From: Cetobacterium sp. NK01
GTDB lineage: Bacteria > Fusobacteriota > Fusobacteriia > Fusobacteriales > Fusobacteriaceae
Assembly (NCBI RefSeq): GCF_024506395.1
Contig: NZ_JANIBO010000004.1
Span: 54,412 to 118,411, forward strand
Direction: 5' to 3'
DNA: 64,000 nt
Below are positions 37,245 through 46,306 of this stretch, piece by piece. The notes under the pieces are model-generated. The model saw only the letters and a list, made by a program, of their open reading frames with translations. It ran no database searches and was not told where the DNA came from. A program made the translations under genes and the position numbers. The stretch's first letter is position 1; each line of letters starts with the position of its first letter.

Positions 37245-37397
37245 TTTTCCTCCTGCTTAATTTAAAATAACGAAATTTTTTAATTTTTTATGTTTCGATA
37301 ATAACATATTTAAAATTAACTGTAAAGAAGAGGAAGGTTACAAATGTAGAGTTTTGAAAAATATAGTTAAACTATAGCTTTGCTCTTTCTTTTATTT

Positions 37398-38330
37398 TTA
37401 CCAAACATATTGAATCCCAGCATAAGAATTAAAATAATATCCTGATTTTTTACTTCTATATTCTTTTGCTTTCCAATCTTCATATTCATATCCGCCTATT
37501 CCTATTTTTGCAAAGCCTCTAACATTTTCTAATATTTCAAAACTATATTGTAAATAAGGTGCTATATTAAATTTTAAACTATATTCATAATCAGTATCTC
37601 CAAAATATTCATATAAATTTGTATTAGCTTCTATAGAAAATAGAAAGTGTTCACTTAGCTCATAAGACCATTTAGTTATATTTTCAACTCTCATTAAATA
37701 AGCTCCACTACTTACTCCATAATTTAAATACTCATTAAACAGTGTTGTATAAGTTTGAAATCCATAACCTAAGTTAGTCATTCCAACTATATTAATTTCC
37801 GCTGACTCTCCATCTTTTTTTTCATTTTCTACTATTGAGCCTAAAAAATCAACTCCCCAATAAGTTCCACCTTTTCCAAAATCAGAGTTTGTTCTCATTC
37901 GATATCTAATCGAATATTTATCTCTTGCTATATCGGTTCCAAATTGCTCTGGATAATCTAACTGTTCATACTTCCATAAAACACCAATTTCATTACTCCA
38001 AGTTTTAGAAAAAATTTGATACTCTTTAAATTTTTTAGATAATGCAAACTCATTTTCCCATCCCTTGCTATTTCCACTCTGATATTCTACTTTATCCTTT
38101 TTTCTAATAACCTCATAATCTAATTTATAGTCTTTACCTAATAGTGAGTTTCCTTGAGCAATTCTCCACTTTTGATAATCATACTCTTTTGTTTTTTCTA
38201 TTTCTAAATACGATTTTAAAATATTATTCTCTGGTATCTCTTCGTAAAAATTTAATATTTCTACTCCTACAGCCATTAATTTACAAGAGATTAAAATATA
38301 TAATAGTAATTTATACCTAATTTTATCCAC
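37398..38330 (-). CDS. putative outer-membrane beta-barrel at the end of the pel operon
   Basis: This 310-residue protein has a signal peptide (MDKIRYKLLLYILISCKLMAVG) and then alternating strands rich in Tyr, Trp and Gly with an aromatic C-terminus (YAGIQYVW). It looks like a 12- to 14-strand barrel. Its start overlaps the end of pelG by 8 bp, so translation is coupled. In Pseudomonas the Pel polymer leaves through the TPR-porin PelB with the lipoprotein PelC. Neither is present here, and this protein is the obvious substitute for the pore. It has no TPR repeats. The role is an inference from position. Confidence 0.6.
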   Translation of the reverse strand: MDKIRYKLLLYILISCKLMAVGVEILNFYEEIPENNILKSYLEIEKTKEYDYQKWRIAQGNSLLGKDYKLDYEVIRKKDKVEYQSGNSKGWENEFALSKKFKEYQIFSKTWSNEIGVLWKYEQLDYPEQFGTDIARDKYSIRYRMRTNSDFGKGGTYWGVDFLGSIVENEKKDGESAEINIVGMTNLGYGFQTYTTLFNEYLNYGVSSGAYLMRVENITKWSYELSEHFLFSIEANTNLYEYFGDTDYEYSLKFNIAPYLQYSFEILENVRGFAKIGIGGYEYEDWKAKEYRSKKSGYYFNSYAGIQYVW

Positions 38331-40737
38331 CTATATACCTCCCCATTTTATCATACCCATCTTTGTCAATTCCTTCAGAATTATAACCTTGTGCATCATA
38401 TTCTTCGATATTCTTTTCAACTAATTTTTCTTTAAATTCTCCTTTTAAGTTATAACCAGCTATATTTATTCCATTTCTATCATATCCATTTTGGTCATAT
38501 CCATTTTTATTATATCCCTCTTTATTATATCCCTCTTTATTATAACCTTGTTTATTATAATAACTTTGAGTATTTTTATTTAATCCATACCATGTCCAAC
38601 CCTCTTTATCATACTTCTCTCCTGTTTCTTTATGAATGCCTGCAAAATCAAAATTAAAGTCATCAAATTTTGTATTAGTTTTTTTATGAATTTTTTCTTG
38701 ATTAAATCCTCTCTCGTTATATTTAGTTCTTGTTTCTTTATGAATACCTTTCCAGTTAAATCCATAATAATCATACAAAGAATTTGTATATTTATTCCAT
38801 CCATTTTGATTAAACCCTCTTTTATCATATCCGTCTTGAGTATAACCATTTTGATCAAAATAATCTTTAGTATTTTTATTTAATCCATACAAACTCCAAC
38901 CTTCTTCATTATATTCTGTCTTAGTTTTTTTATGAATTCCTACAAAATCAAATTCAAATTCATCATATTCTTGATTAGTTTTCTTATGAATTTTTTCTTG
39001 ATTAAATCCTCTCTCGTTATATTTAGTTTTTGTATCTTTATGAATTCCTGCAAAATCAAATCCATAATAATCATATGGTGAATCTGTATATTTATGCCAT
39101 CCTTCTTGGTTAAATCCTCTATTATCAAGACCATCTCTAGTATAGCCATTAACATCATATCCTAATACATCGAATTTCCCCATAGTATGCCAATTTCTTC
39201 CTGTTTTTGTATTAAATCCTCTATTATCATATGAGCTACATCCTGTTAAAAAAATCATAGAGATAAAAACTAAAACCATGTATATTTTTTTATTTAAAAG
39301 ACTTTCTAAAAATTCAAGTTTTTTATTTCTAGATAAATTAATAAAATTCTGTCTATAAAAAGTTACATAGTTTAAATTTTCTAAAACTTGTTTTAATAAA
39401 ATATCAGATAATAGAAGTGCTATAAAAGATCCTAAAAAAAATCCAAAACCACTATATTCAGGTCCTAATTTTGTAAAATACCAACTGAAAATTGTATTTA
39501 AAAATACATAAACTAAAGATATTATTAAAGCTTCTCTTCTAGAATCAAAATATAATAAAATTATCAGAAAAATTGAAACATAAACTGAGCAATAAGCTCC
39601 AAACACTGAAATTCTAAATAAATCTAAAAGATGATACTCTATTTTGAAATATGTAAATATGCTTTTTGATAATAAAATAAATGAAATAGATATTAAAAAT
39701 TGTAATTCCATTGAATAAAATATTTCACTTCTTAAAGTTTTTATCATTTTTTCTCTTTCTTTTTCAGTTTCATCTAAATTACCATTGTTATTAATTAAAA
39801 AATAATACTTTTTATAAAAAGGAAAAAATTTTGTCTCCATAAATATCATAAAATATACTAGAGTTGGTATCATTATTAAAAAACCATAAAATATTGCAAT
39901 CTCATAATCTGGATTAGTTATAAAAACTCCTCCTATTTTAAAACTATTTTCAGTTGTCCAATTTATAAAAATATGACTCCACGTTCCAAGTACAAAAAAT
40001 ATACCTGTAATTACTAATGAAATATACCCATTTAAATAATTTACAAATTTAAATTCGCTGCTATTTATTTTTTCAAAAGATGCCATTAGCTGCATTGAAA
40101 TACCTGTAAAAGTTATTAATATTCCAATTGTATAAGCTAATAAAATACTATACGATGGATACTCTGTAAAAGGTTTTAAAATAGGATATTTTAAAAATAA
40201 AACTCCTAAAGTTAGCGAAATTAAATTTCCCGATATATACATTTTAATTATAAAATTATAATCTTTTAACAAACTAACAAAGTTCATAGCTATCCATAAA
40301 CTAGATAGTAAAGAAAATAAAAGAATTGATGTGTATTTAAAATATTGAGGGAAATGAGAACTTCTCATAAATATAGTTCCTGCTAAAAAAGAAACAATAA
40401 ATATAAGCTTAGTTATTCCTGAAAATATCCCCCTCAATTGGTTTTGCTTATTTTTATATATACAATCTGCAACATATCTAGTTATAAGATATTGCCATGG
40501 ACTTGAGAAAATTTGAGAAAATATAAACGAATAAACTATTGTTGCCATAAGAATTTGTCTCTCTTGAATTTGGAAAATATATTTTTTTCCTATCATATTA
40601 AAAATATTTAATGTAACTATAGTAAAAATCCATGGCCCTACACTTACTATTGTCGAATAGCTTATTGCTTTTACATTTTCATAAACTGTATTATCTTCTG
40701 AAAACATTTTTCTTAACTCAAATCCTATTCCTGCCAT
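38323..40737 (-). CDS. pelG: PelG-type polysaccharide flippase fused to a repeat-bearing lipoprotein-like domain
   Basis: Residues 1 to about 486 are a complete PelG: start MAGIGFELRKMFSEDN and about twelve membrane segments, with a length like the 456-residue Pseudomonas protein. PelG belongs to the MOP flippase superfamily and works with PelF at the inner membrane. Then comes MVLVFISMIFLTGCSS (Met487-Ser502), a textbook lipoprotein signal with Cys500. About 300 residues follow, made of Tyr/Asn/Gly-rich repeats: two units of roughly 100 residues (DNRGFNQEGWHKYTDSPYDY and DKRGFNQNGWNKYTNSLYDY...) and a tail of YNKEGY-type pentapeptide repeats. No ribosome site precedes Met487, so a real fusion is likely, not two genes. 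The fused part may cross or dock to the outer membrane. It overlaps the barrel gene by 8 bp. Confidence 0.85.
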   Translation of the reverse strand: MAGIGFELRKMFSEDNTVYENVKAISYSTIVSVGPWIFTIVTLNIFNMIGKKYIFQIQERQILMATIVYSFIFSQIFSSPWQYLITRYVADCIYKNKQNQLRGIFSGITKLIFIVSFLAGTIFMRSSHFPQYFKYTSILLFSLLSSLWIAMNFVSLLKDYNFIIKMYISGNLISLTLGVLFLKYPILKPFTEYPSYSILLAYTIGILITFTGISMQLMASFEKINSSEFKFVNYLNGYISLVITGIFFVLGTWSHIFINWTTENSFKIGGVFITNPDYEIAIFYGFLIMIPTLVYFMIFMETKFFPFYKKYYFLINNNGNLDETEKEREKMIKTLRSEIFYSMELQFLISISFILLSKSIFTYFKIEYHLLDLFRISVFGAYCSVYVSIFLIILLYFDSRREALIISLVYVFLNTIFSWYFTKLGPEYSGFGFFLGSFIALLLSDILLKQVLENLNYVTFYRQNFINLSRNKKLEFLESLLNKKIYMVLVFISMIFLTGCSSYDNRGFNTKTGRNWHTMGKFDVLGYDVNGYTRDGLDNRGFNQEGWHKYTDSPYDYYGFDFAGIHKDTKTKYNERGFNQEKIHKKTNQEYDEFEFDFVGIHKKTKTEYNEEGWSLYGLNKNTKDYFDQNGYTQDGYDKRGFNQNGWNKYTNSLYDYYGFNWKGIHKETRTKYNERGFNQEKIHKKTNTKFDDFNFDFAGIHKETGEKYDKEGWTWYGLNKNTQSYYNKQGYNKEGYNKEGYNKNGYDQNGYDRNGINIAGYNLKGEFKEKLVEKNIEEYDAQGYNSEGIDKDGYDKMGRYIGG

Positions 40738-40738
40738 A

Positions 40739-42163
40739 TTATCCCCTCCCCACTAAATTATCATATAAACTTTTATAATTTTTTATAAATTGATCTTTTG
40801 TATAATATTTCTCAACTATTTTTTTTCCATTCATTCCAAATAGAACTCTTTTTTCGTCATCATCATATAATTTAATTATTGAATTAGCTAATTCTACATA
40901 TGAGGTAGGCGGAACTATCATTCCTGCTTCTCCTATATCTTTTTTTCCAAGTATTAACTCTCTACAATTTCCAACATCTGTTGATATGCAAGGTATCCCT
41001 GCGGCTAATCCTTCTAAAATACTTAAAGGTTGACCTTCAGATATAGATGATAAGAGTTGTAAATCAAGAAATTTATAATACTCTTTTACATCAGCCCTTC
41101 CTGTAAAAGTTACATTTTCTTCCAACTCCAATTGTTCTACAATCTCAACACATTCTTTAAAATAATCCTCGTTTTCATTTGTTGGTCCAATAAGATAAAG
41201 ATGAGTATTTTTTCTACTTTCAGCAACTATTTTATATGCCTTTAACATAGTTTTAACATCTTTAATAGGTACTATTCTTAAAACTGAACCAATACTAAAT
41301 TTTTCTTGTTTTTCTCTCTGAATTTTTGAATAAATTTCATTATCAATACCATTTGCTACAACAATACATCTATTTGGATCTGCTCCATTTTCTATTTGAA
41401 GATTTCTATTATGAGAAAAAAGAGACACTATTTTATCGCTTGATTCATAGCATAAAGTAGACATAAAATAAAAGAAATCAATCCATATTTTCTTCAAATC
41501 TTTATCTACCCAGTTTGCACCAAGAATTTCCTCTTCTCTTTCTCTAGGATAAATTCCATGTTCAGTTAATATAACTTTTCCTTTTTTTCTATAACTTGCT
41601 AAAGCTGCTAAAAATCCAGCATACCCTGTTGAGATTGGATGATATATTTCTGCTTCTGGAATATCTAATTGAGCTAATTTTAAAAGTGTCGTAAAAATAT
41701 TTTGTTGTGTCCAATAAAAAATATTTAACCCAGTATGGGAAAAATGTTTTTTATAATATTCTACAAGAGCCTCCCAAAACCCTTTACTTGTAACTATTTC
41801 AAAAGCTGTTCCATATTCCTTTTCATTTAAAGAATCTATTATATCCATTATTTCAACAAAATTAGCATTTTTAAAATCCATCAATTTTTCGATTTTATTT
41901 TGAAATTCTTTTGATTTTAGATTTTTATTTTTTATAAAATTTTTTGTTGATTTTTTATTTTCAGACTCTAAAATTACATTTTTTATTTCTTTTAAATTTT
42001 TAGGTAATTTGTATTTTATATCTATAAATTCTTCATTAGGAACTAAACAAATTAATTTAAACTCATGCTCAGGATTAGATGTTATAAGCTCTTGGACCCA
42101 TGATGAAACTCCACCCACAACATAAGGATATGACCCTTCGCAGATTAAACAGATTTTAGACAT
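40739..42163 (-). CDS. pelF: PelF glycosyltransferase
   Basis: This 474-residue GT4-family transferase has the PelF start ICLICEGSYPYVVGGVSSWVQELI, a HTEHGIYPREREEEIL-like centre (LTEHGIYPREREEEIL), and the nucleotide-sugar region SSISEGQPLSILEGLAAGIPCISTDVGNCRELI near residue 380. PelF is the cytoplasmic synthase of Pel, using UDP-GalNAc/GlcNAc in other species. It overlaps pelE by 19 bp and is 1 nt from pelG. Confidence 0.95.
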   Translation of the reverse strand: MSKICLICEGSYPYVVGGVSSWVQELITSNPEHEFKLICLVPNEEFIDIKYKLPKNLKEIKNVILESENKKSTKNFIKNKNLKSKEFQNKIEKLMDFKNANFVEIMDIIDSLNEKEYGTAFEIVTSKGFWEALVEYYKKHFSHTGLNIFYWTQQNIFTTLLKLAQLDIPEAEIYHPISTGYAGFLAALASYRKKGKVILTEHGIYPREREEEILGANWVDKDLKKIWIDFFYFMSTLCYESSDKIVSLFSHNRNLQIENGADPNRCIVVANGIDNEIYSKIQREKQEKFSIGSVLRIVPIKDVKTMLKAYKIVAESRKNTHLYLIGPTNENEDYFKECVEIVEQLELEENVTFTGRADVKEYYKFLDLQLLSSISEGQPLSILEGLAAGIPCISTDVGNCRELILGKKDIGEAGMIVPPTSYVELANSIIKLYDDDEKRVLFGMNGKKIVEKYYTKDQFIKNYKSLYDNLVGRG

Positions 42164-42843
42164 TTCTCCTCCTCTATTTCTCTAGAAAGATTATTTAATT
42201 TTTTTTGATAATATTCCAATATATTGCTTTCAAGAAGTCCAGATTCACAATATTCTATATATTTTTTTAAAAGCTCCTCTTTTTTTTCTATTTGTTTAGA
42301 TAACACTTTAATTTTATTTTGAAATTTCTCATCTAATTTATTTAATTCCGTAGCAGCATAATGAATAACTTCCATATCGTCATCTTTTAAAGCCTTTTTT
42401 AAAACCTCTACTCTTATTTTTAAATTTAAAGCCTCTGCTTTTAAAATCATATTTTTTTTATCATGAACTCCTCCAACTAAAAGTGAATCATGAGCTCCAA
42501 GTAAATTTTTGCTTTCATGTAATTCTAATATTTTTTTCTCTTTAATACTTTTATTTTCTAAATCATTTTTTTCTATTTCAGCTTTTAATCCTTTAGAGAA
42601 AAAATTTACTTCATGAAATAATAAAAATAAGAAACCTAAAATAGGTATTAAAATTATGAATATATCAAAATATCCACCATTCTCTTTAAAATACTTAAAA
42701 TTAATTGTGTAGATAATTGCTATTATTATAGTATGAAGCTTAATAAATTGATTTATAGTACCATCTTTATATAAAATAACTCCTAAGATTATCTCTAATA
42801 ATAGTGCTATACTTGTTAAAATAATTTCTTTTCTTTCCATCAT
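42145..42843 (-). CDS. pelE: PelE-like membrane protein
   Basis: This 232-residue protein has three hydrophobic segments in the first 80 residues. A charged helical region follows, including DDDMEVIHYAATELNKLDEKFQNKIKVLSKQIEKKEELLKKYIEY, the segment seen in PelE proteins. PelE helps assemble the PelD-PelE-PelG-PelF inner-membrane complex. It overlaps pelA by 4 bp and pelF by 19 bp. In Bacillus the order is pelD-pelE-pelA; here pelE follows pelA. Confidence 0.75.
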   Translation of the reverse strand: MMERKEIILTSIALLLEIILGVILYKDGTINQFIKLHTIIIAIIYTINFKYFKENGGYFDIFIILIPILGFLFLLFHEVNFFSKGLKAEIEKNDLENKSIKEKKILELHESKNLLGAHDSLLVGGVHDKKNMILKAEALNLKIRVEVLKKALKDDDMEVIHYAATELNKLDEKFQNKIKVLSKQIEKKEELLKKYIEYCESGLLESNILEYYQKKLNNLSREIEEEKCLKSV

Positions 42844-44684
42844 GCATCACCCACTTTTATTTTTATTTCTTTATTTTCTAGATCAACTAAATAAAGATGA
42901 TAATCATCTGTTTTTTGCATTAATCGATAGTTTGCTCCGTCTATTTGCAATATTTTTTTCTTATTTAATCTCACATACGATTGAATAGGACCACAAAAAT
43001 TCTTTATATTTATTGATAGATTATTTTGTTCTAGCTCATAATCTAATTGAATATTTTCTAATTTTGAATAATCATAATTCAATTCACTTTGTGTCGAAGG
43101 TTTTAATAAAGGAAAGTTCTTATTTATCGCCACAAATATACTTTCGAATCCATCTTTCAATGTGCTCCACAACTTATTTCTTCCTCTTTCTTCATCAGTA
43201 ATATCATCTGGATGTAAAAAGTGCGAAACATATCCATAAGAAGCTATCGAATTATAAATTGACCACATCTCTTTATCTTCTTTAAAAAGTCCTGATGAAA
43301 ATCTTGGAAGTGAATATAAATTGGGATAATCTGGATCTTTCCCCACCTCTTGAACTAAAAGTCCTGGCTCTTTTTCTTCTGCATAAAAAATTCCACTTAA
43401 ACTCTTTAAATTTGGAAATGTCTCAACTAATGCTTTCTTTCCTGATTTTGAAAGAAGATTACTTGGAGCTACATAAGCATATTTATTTACCTGTTCTCCA
43501 TACATTTCATGAAAAACTTTTCTAAAATAACTTAATCCTACTTTCATATCTTCAATACTTTTCCATGGAGCATAGTTGTATTCTTTATAATCCATTTCAT
43601 CTATTAATCCTAATGAAAAATGATTATAACCATGAATTCCAATTTCTCCTCCTTGTTTAATAATATTTCTTCCTTGTCTACTTAAACTTTCAAAATTTCT
43701 TTTACTCACTTCTTTAATCGCTTCTTTACTAACAGCATCGTTATATCGCATAATAGCAAAAGTGGTATACTTAAGATTATTTCTAAGTGCAATCCCTTCC
43801 ATATCTTTCCACCAAATATTGTCAAAGAAATCTTTTGTACCCATTCTATATTCTGCAAAAATAGGTTCATGGTGCTTGTCAAAAATAGGAGCTGGTAAAT
43901 CATCAAAATGAACTAATTTAGAATTCAAAACTGGCAACACTGTTATTTCAGTTCCATATGCAACGAGTTGCTTCATAACTCCTTCAGCTAATTTGCTTTC
44001 AAACATTGATCCATTTATATAAATAACTCTTCCTTTTCCATACATTTTTTCCCAAATTATCGGTATATTTTTTTTAGATATTGCAATAACTTTTGCTTCC
44101 TGAGATAACTTTAAGTCTAAAGATGAGTTTTCAATTACCTCACCCTCTACAACTATCTCTTTAAAACCTGGAAAAATATCTTTATTAAATTTTAGTCCTT
44201 TAGCTTCTGTGAAATTATTGACTTTTTCTATACCAGCAATTTTAGAAAAAGGATTAGAATAAGATCTAGTTAAAAAAAATAATGACATCCCATTTTCTAC
44301 TTTATTTTGTATTTCAATAAAATTTATTTTTTGAAATCCCATAAAATCTTCATTAGTAAAAACGACACCTGTATAATCATTAAAATTTATTTTACTTTGA
44401 CTATCCACAGATTGTAAGTCATATTTAACTTTTGAAAAATCCATAGTTGCTTTCCATCTTTCTAAAATTTTTCTTGAAACTTCTGATGTCTCATCATAAA
44501 AAACCAAATATTTTTGTGGATTTTTTATTTCTAAATTTCCATTTTCTAATTGAGATAGTTTATAATTATAACTTTGCTTTAAAGAAAAATAATCTTCTAT
44601 ATTTTCTACTCTAAATTTTTGAAATCCCAAAACTATAACAAGAATTATTATTAAAATAAAATTGTAGCTGTATTTTTTTTTCAT
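42840..44684 (-). CDS. pelA: PelA-type polysaccharide deacetylase (DUF2194)
   Basis: From the ATG at 44684 (AGGGAAGG just upstream; an earlier ATG at 44699 would place that site inside the gene) the product has about 614 residues. A single N-terminal membrane anchor is followed by a Rossmann-like region (YLVFYDETSEVSRKILERW). A deacetylase barrel with metal-binding motifs comes next: VHFDDLPAP, GEIGIHGYNHFS and SHFLHPDD. This is the short PelA of Bacillus-type operons, lacking the glycoside hydrolase half of Pseudomonas PelA. It should partly deacetylate the polymer outside the inner membrane. Confidence 0.85.
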   Translation of the reverse strand: MKKKYSYNFILIIILVIVLGFQKFRVENIEDYFSLKQSYNYKLSQLENGNLEIKNPQKYLVFYDETSEVSRKILERWKATMDFSKVKYDLQSVDSQSKINFNDYTGVVFTNEDFMGFQKINFIEIQNKVENGMSLFFLTRSYSNPFSKIAGIEKVNNFTEAKGLKFNKDIFPGFKEIVVEGEVIENSSLDLKLSQEAKVIAISKKNIPIIWEKMYGKGRVIYINGSMFESKLAEGVMKQLVAYGTEITVLPVLNSKLVHFDDLPAPIFDKHHEPIFAEYRMGTKDFFDNIWWKDMEGIALRNNLKYTTFAIMRYNDAVSKEAIKEVSKRNFESLSRQGRNIIKQGGEIGIHGYNHFSLGLIDEMDYKEYNYAPWKSIEDMKVGLSYFRKVFHEMYGEQVNKYAYVAPSNLLSKSGKKALVETFPNLKSLSGIFYAEEKEPGLLVQEVGKDPDYPNLYSLPRFSSGLFKEDKEMWSIYNSIASYGYVSHFLHPDDITDEERGRNKLWSTLKDGFESIFVAINKNFPLLKPSTQSELNYDYSKLENIQLDYELEQNNLSINIKNFCGPIQSYVRLNKKKILQIDGANYRLMQKTDDYHLYLVDLENKEIKIKVGDA

Positions 44685-44699
44685 AGCCTTCCCTCTCAT

Positions 44700-45635
44700 T
44701 TAAATTTTATTTAAAGAAGATAAATCTAAAAAATGATTTATCCACTCTGATATTATTTTGAATAATTGAAACATATACTTTCCATGATTATTATTTTCAA
44801 AAGTCTGAATATTTAAGATACCAATTACTTCTCCTGAGTTTATTATAGGAGCTGCGTAATAAATTACTTTATTCTCTTTATTCTCTTTTAAGATTTCAAT
44901 TGGTTGTTTTTCAGCTAACAGCTGTTTAATGATTTCCAAATTATTATTTTCTGCTAAAATACAATTAGCTATTTTTTCTCCAGCTTCTATCTTTGATATC
45001 AAATTTTCTTTTTTTTCATCAAAAAGATGTAATGATACAAACTCACACTTTAAATATCTTTCTATAAGATTTACAGCCTCTTGATAAATTGATTCTATAT
45101 CTTTATTTTTCATTGAATTTAAAATATGATGAAGTGTTATTATACTTTCTTTACTATTTACTATTTGATATTCTAAGTTTTCATTTACTTTTATTAATTT
45201 TTTATTTTTTTCATTTTGATGTCTATAAGCCTGATTAATATCTTGATTTTCAACTTTTAACTCATCTATTTTTTGTTTATTTCTATCATTAATTTTTCCT
45301 AGAACTAATCCTGTAAAGAAAAAAATCATAATATATTTATAATACTCAATAGAATAAAAAAATATCACAGGATCGTTACCTATTTGTACATAAGCTACAA
45401 AGTAAACTATTAGTGCTACTGAAGCTGCAACTATACCACTATAAACACCATATCTTAAAGCTATAATAGCTACTATTATCATTAATGGATGTGGATTCAT
45501 ATTTAAAAAATCTAATTTAAAATAACTAAAATGGAAAAAAATCAAATATATTCCTAAGCAATATACAATTGTTTCAATTAAACTTAATAAATAAATATTT
45601 TTTACTTTTTTTGTTTGAGTATTTCTGTCTTCCAT
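44700..45635 (-). CDS. pelD: PelD-like membrane GAF protein without the GGDEF part
   Basis: This 311-residue protein has four hydrophobic segments (about residues 12-115), a coiled coil (about 118-165) and a GAF domain (about 170-305: EAVNLIERYLKCEFVSLHLFDEKKEN ... VIYYAAPIINSGEVIGILNIQTF). In Pseudomonas and Bacillus, PelD goes on with a degenerate GGDEF domain whose I-site binds c-di-GMP and switches Pel synthesis on. Here the gene stops right after the GAF domain. Either regulation is by another signal or the control was lost. It is the first gene of the pel operon. Confidence 0.8.
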   Translation of the reverse strand: MEDRNTQTKKVKNIYLLSLIETIVYCLGIYLIFFHFSYFKLDFLNMNPHPLMIIVAIIALRYGVYSGIVAASVALIVYFVAYVQIGNDPVIFFYSIEYYKYIMIFFFTGLVLGKINDRNKQKIDELKVENQDINQAYRHQNEKNKKLIKVNENLEYQIVNSKESIITLHHILNSMKNKDIESIYQEAVNLIERYLKCEFVSLHLFDEKKENLISKIEAGEKIANCILAENNNLEIIKQLLAEKQPIEILKENKENKVIYYAAPIINSGEVIGILNIQTFENNNHGKYMFQLFKIISEWINHFLDLSSLNKI

Positions 45636-45980
45636 AATTAATCTCCTTTTAAATAGTTATATATTTTATAAATAAATTTAAAATTTGGGGGTGTTAATAT
45701 TCTACTCTCCTCAATAGTTTAGTCTTTTTTCTCTCTATTGTTCTTTTTTTTCAATTTTTATGAAATAATTTATTTTTAATTCAAAAAAGGAATTTAATTA
45801 TAATAACAGAATATATTTTTAGAAGTTTTATCAAACTTCTCATAATAACCTTCTTGATTCGATTAGTAATAGAGGAACTTCACACGCCTCTTATTCGTTA
45901 TCAAATATTTTCAAAATGACTATTAAAGAAAAAAGAGCTGAATTCAGCTCTTTTTTCTTTAATATTTATATTTATTTATA
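45636..45980. promoter_or_regulatory. long leader region of the pel operon with hairpins and a terminator
   Basis: There is no gene. A perfect 36-bp palindrome (45925-45960, core GAGCTGAATTCAGCTC with A and T runs outside) is a strong bidirectional terminator. Between it and pelD are a hairpin AATAGAGG/CCTCTTATT (about 45867-45896) and a stem AGAAGTTT/AAACTTCT (about 45819-45838). On the transcribed strand a C5 tract lies about 60 nt before the pelD start. A promoter could not be fixed with confidence. Confidence 0.5.
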
Positions 45981-46280
45981 AAAAAAAAGTAGAGAACAAC
46001 CATCACAAATTCCTCTACTTTACTACTAAATCTAATTACGTTTAAATAATTTTAAAACTCGTAAAAATTTCTTTAAATTCTTAAAAAATAAATTAATCTA
46101 CTAACTTTAAATCTATTACCTCACATAATAGCTAGAATAACAACTTCATGATTTGTTAAAATCTATTAAAAACTCCTCCTTTTAAAAATTAAAACATCTT
46201 TGAAACTGTGTGATGGCTATTTTTCATTACTTCATTTAATTTCTATTCTTCCTTCTAACTATTATTTTAATTATTAGACG
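45981..46280 (-). ncRNA. structured RNA, copy B of a two-copy family
   Basis: This minus-strand segment matches the plus-strand segment 55676-55945 in order and orientation: the 5' text CGTCTAA then AATAATAGTTAGAAGG, the block CAGTTTCAAAGATGTTTTAA, the block AATCATGAAGTTGTT, and a closing terminator hairpin. Helix: forward positions 46253-46265 pair with 46125-46137 (13 bp, one G-U). Terminator: 46011-46018 with 45989-45996, then T9 on the minus strand. Pseudoknot: the terminator loop (45998-46006) pairs with 46210-46218 (9 bp, one G-U). Relative to copy A it has about 35 extra bases after the 20-base block. It lies 27 nt after the DUF1971 gene and upstream of pelD. Confidence 0.65.
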
Positions 46281-46306
46281 ATTTTTTTTATCTAAAAAGT
46301 TTTAAG

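Noticed and set aside
38580..39158. Two extra open frames (92 and 72 codons) on the same strand within the repeat part of the pelG fusion
   Set aside because: They are out-of-frame readings of the DNA repeats that encode the Tyr/Asn/Gly units; both look alike because the repeats are alike.
39238..39279. Lipobox region in pelG as a separate lipoprotein gene
   Set aside because: No ribosome site precedes Met487 and there is no stop or frame break before it. It was kept as a fusion, with internal initiation as a minor possibility.
44684..44699. Start of pelA at 44699
   Set aside because: The ribosome site AGGGAAGG lies after that ATG and in front of the next in-frame ATG at 44684, which was used.
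45840..45905. Possible lysine riboswitch on the minus strand (AAGAGGCGTGTGAAG ...)
   Set aside because: Only a short match to the start of that class; the later conserved regions are missing.
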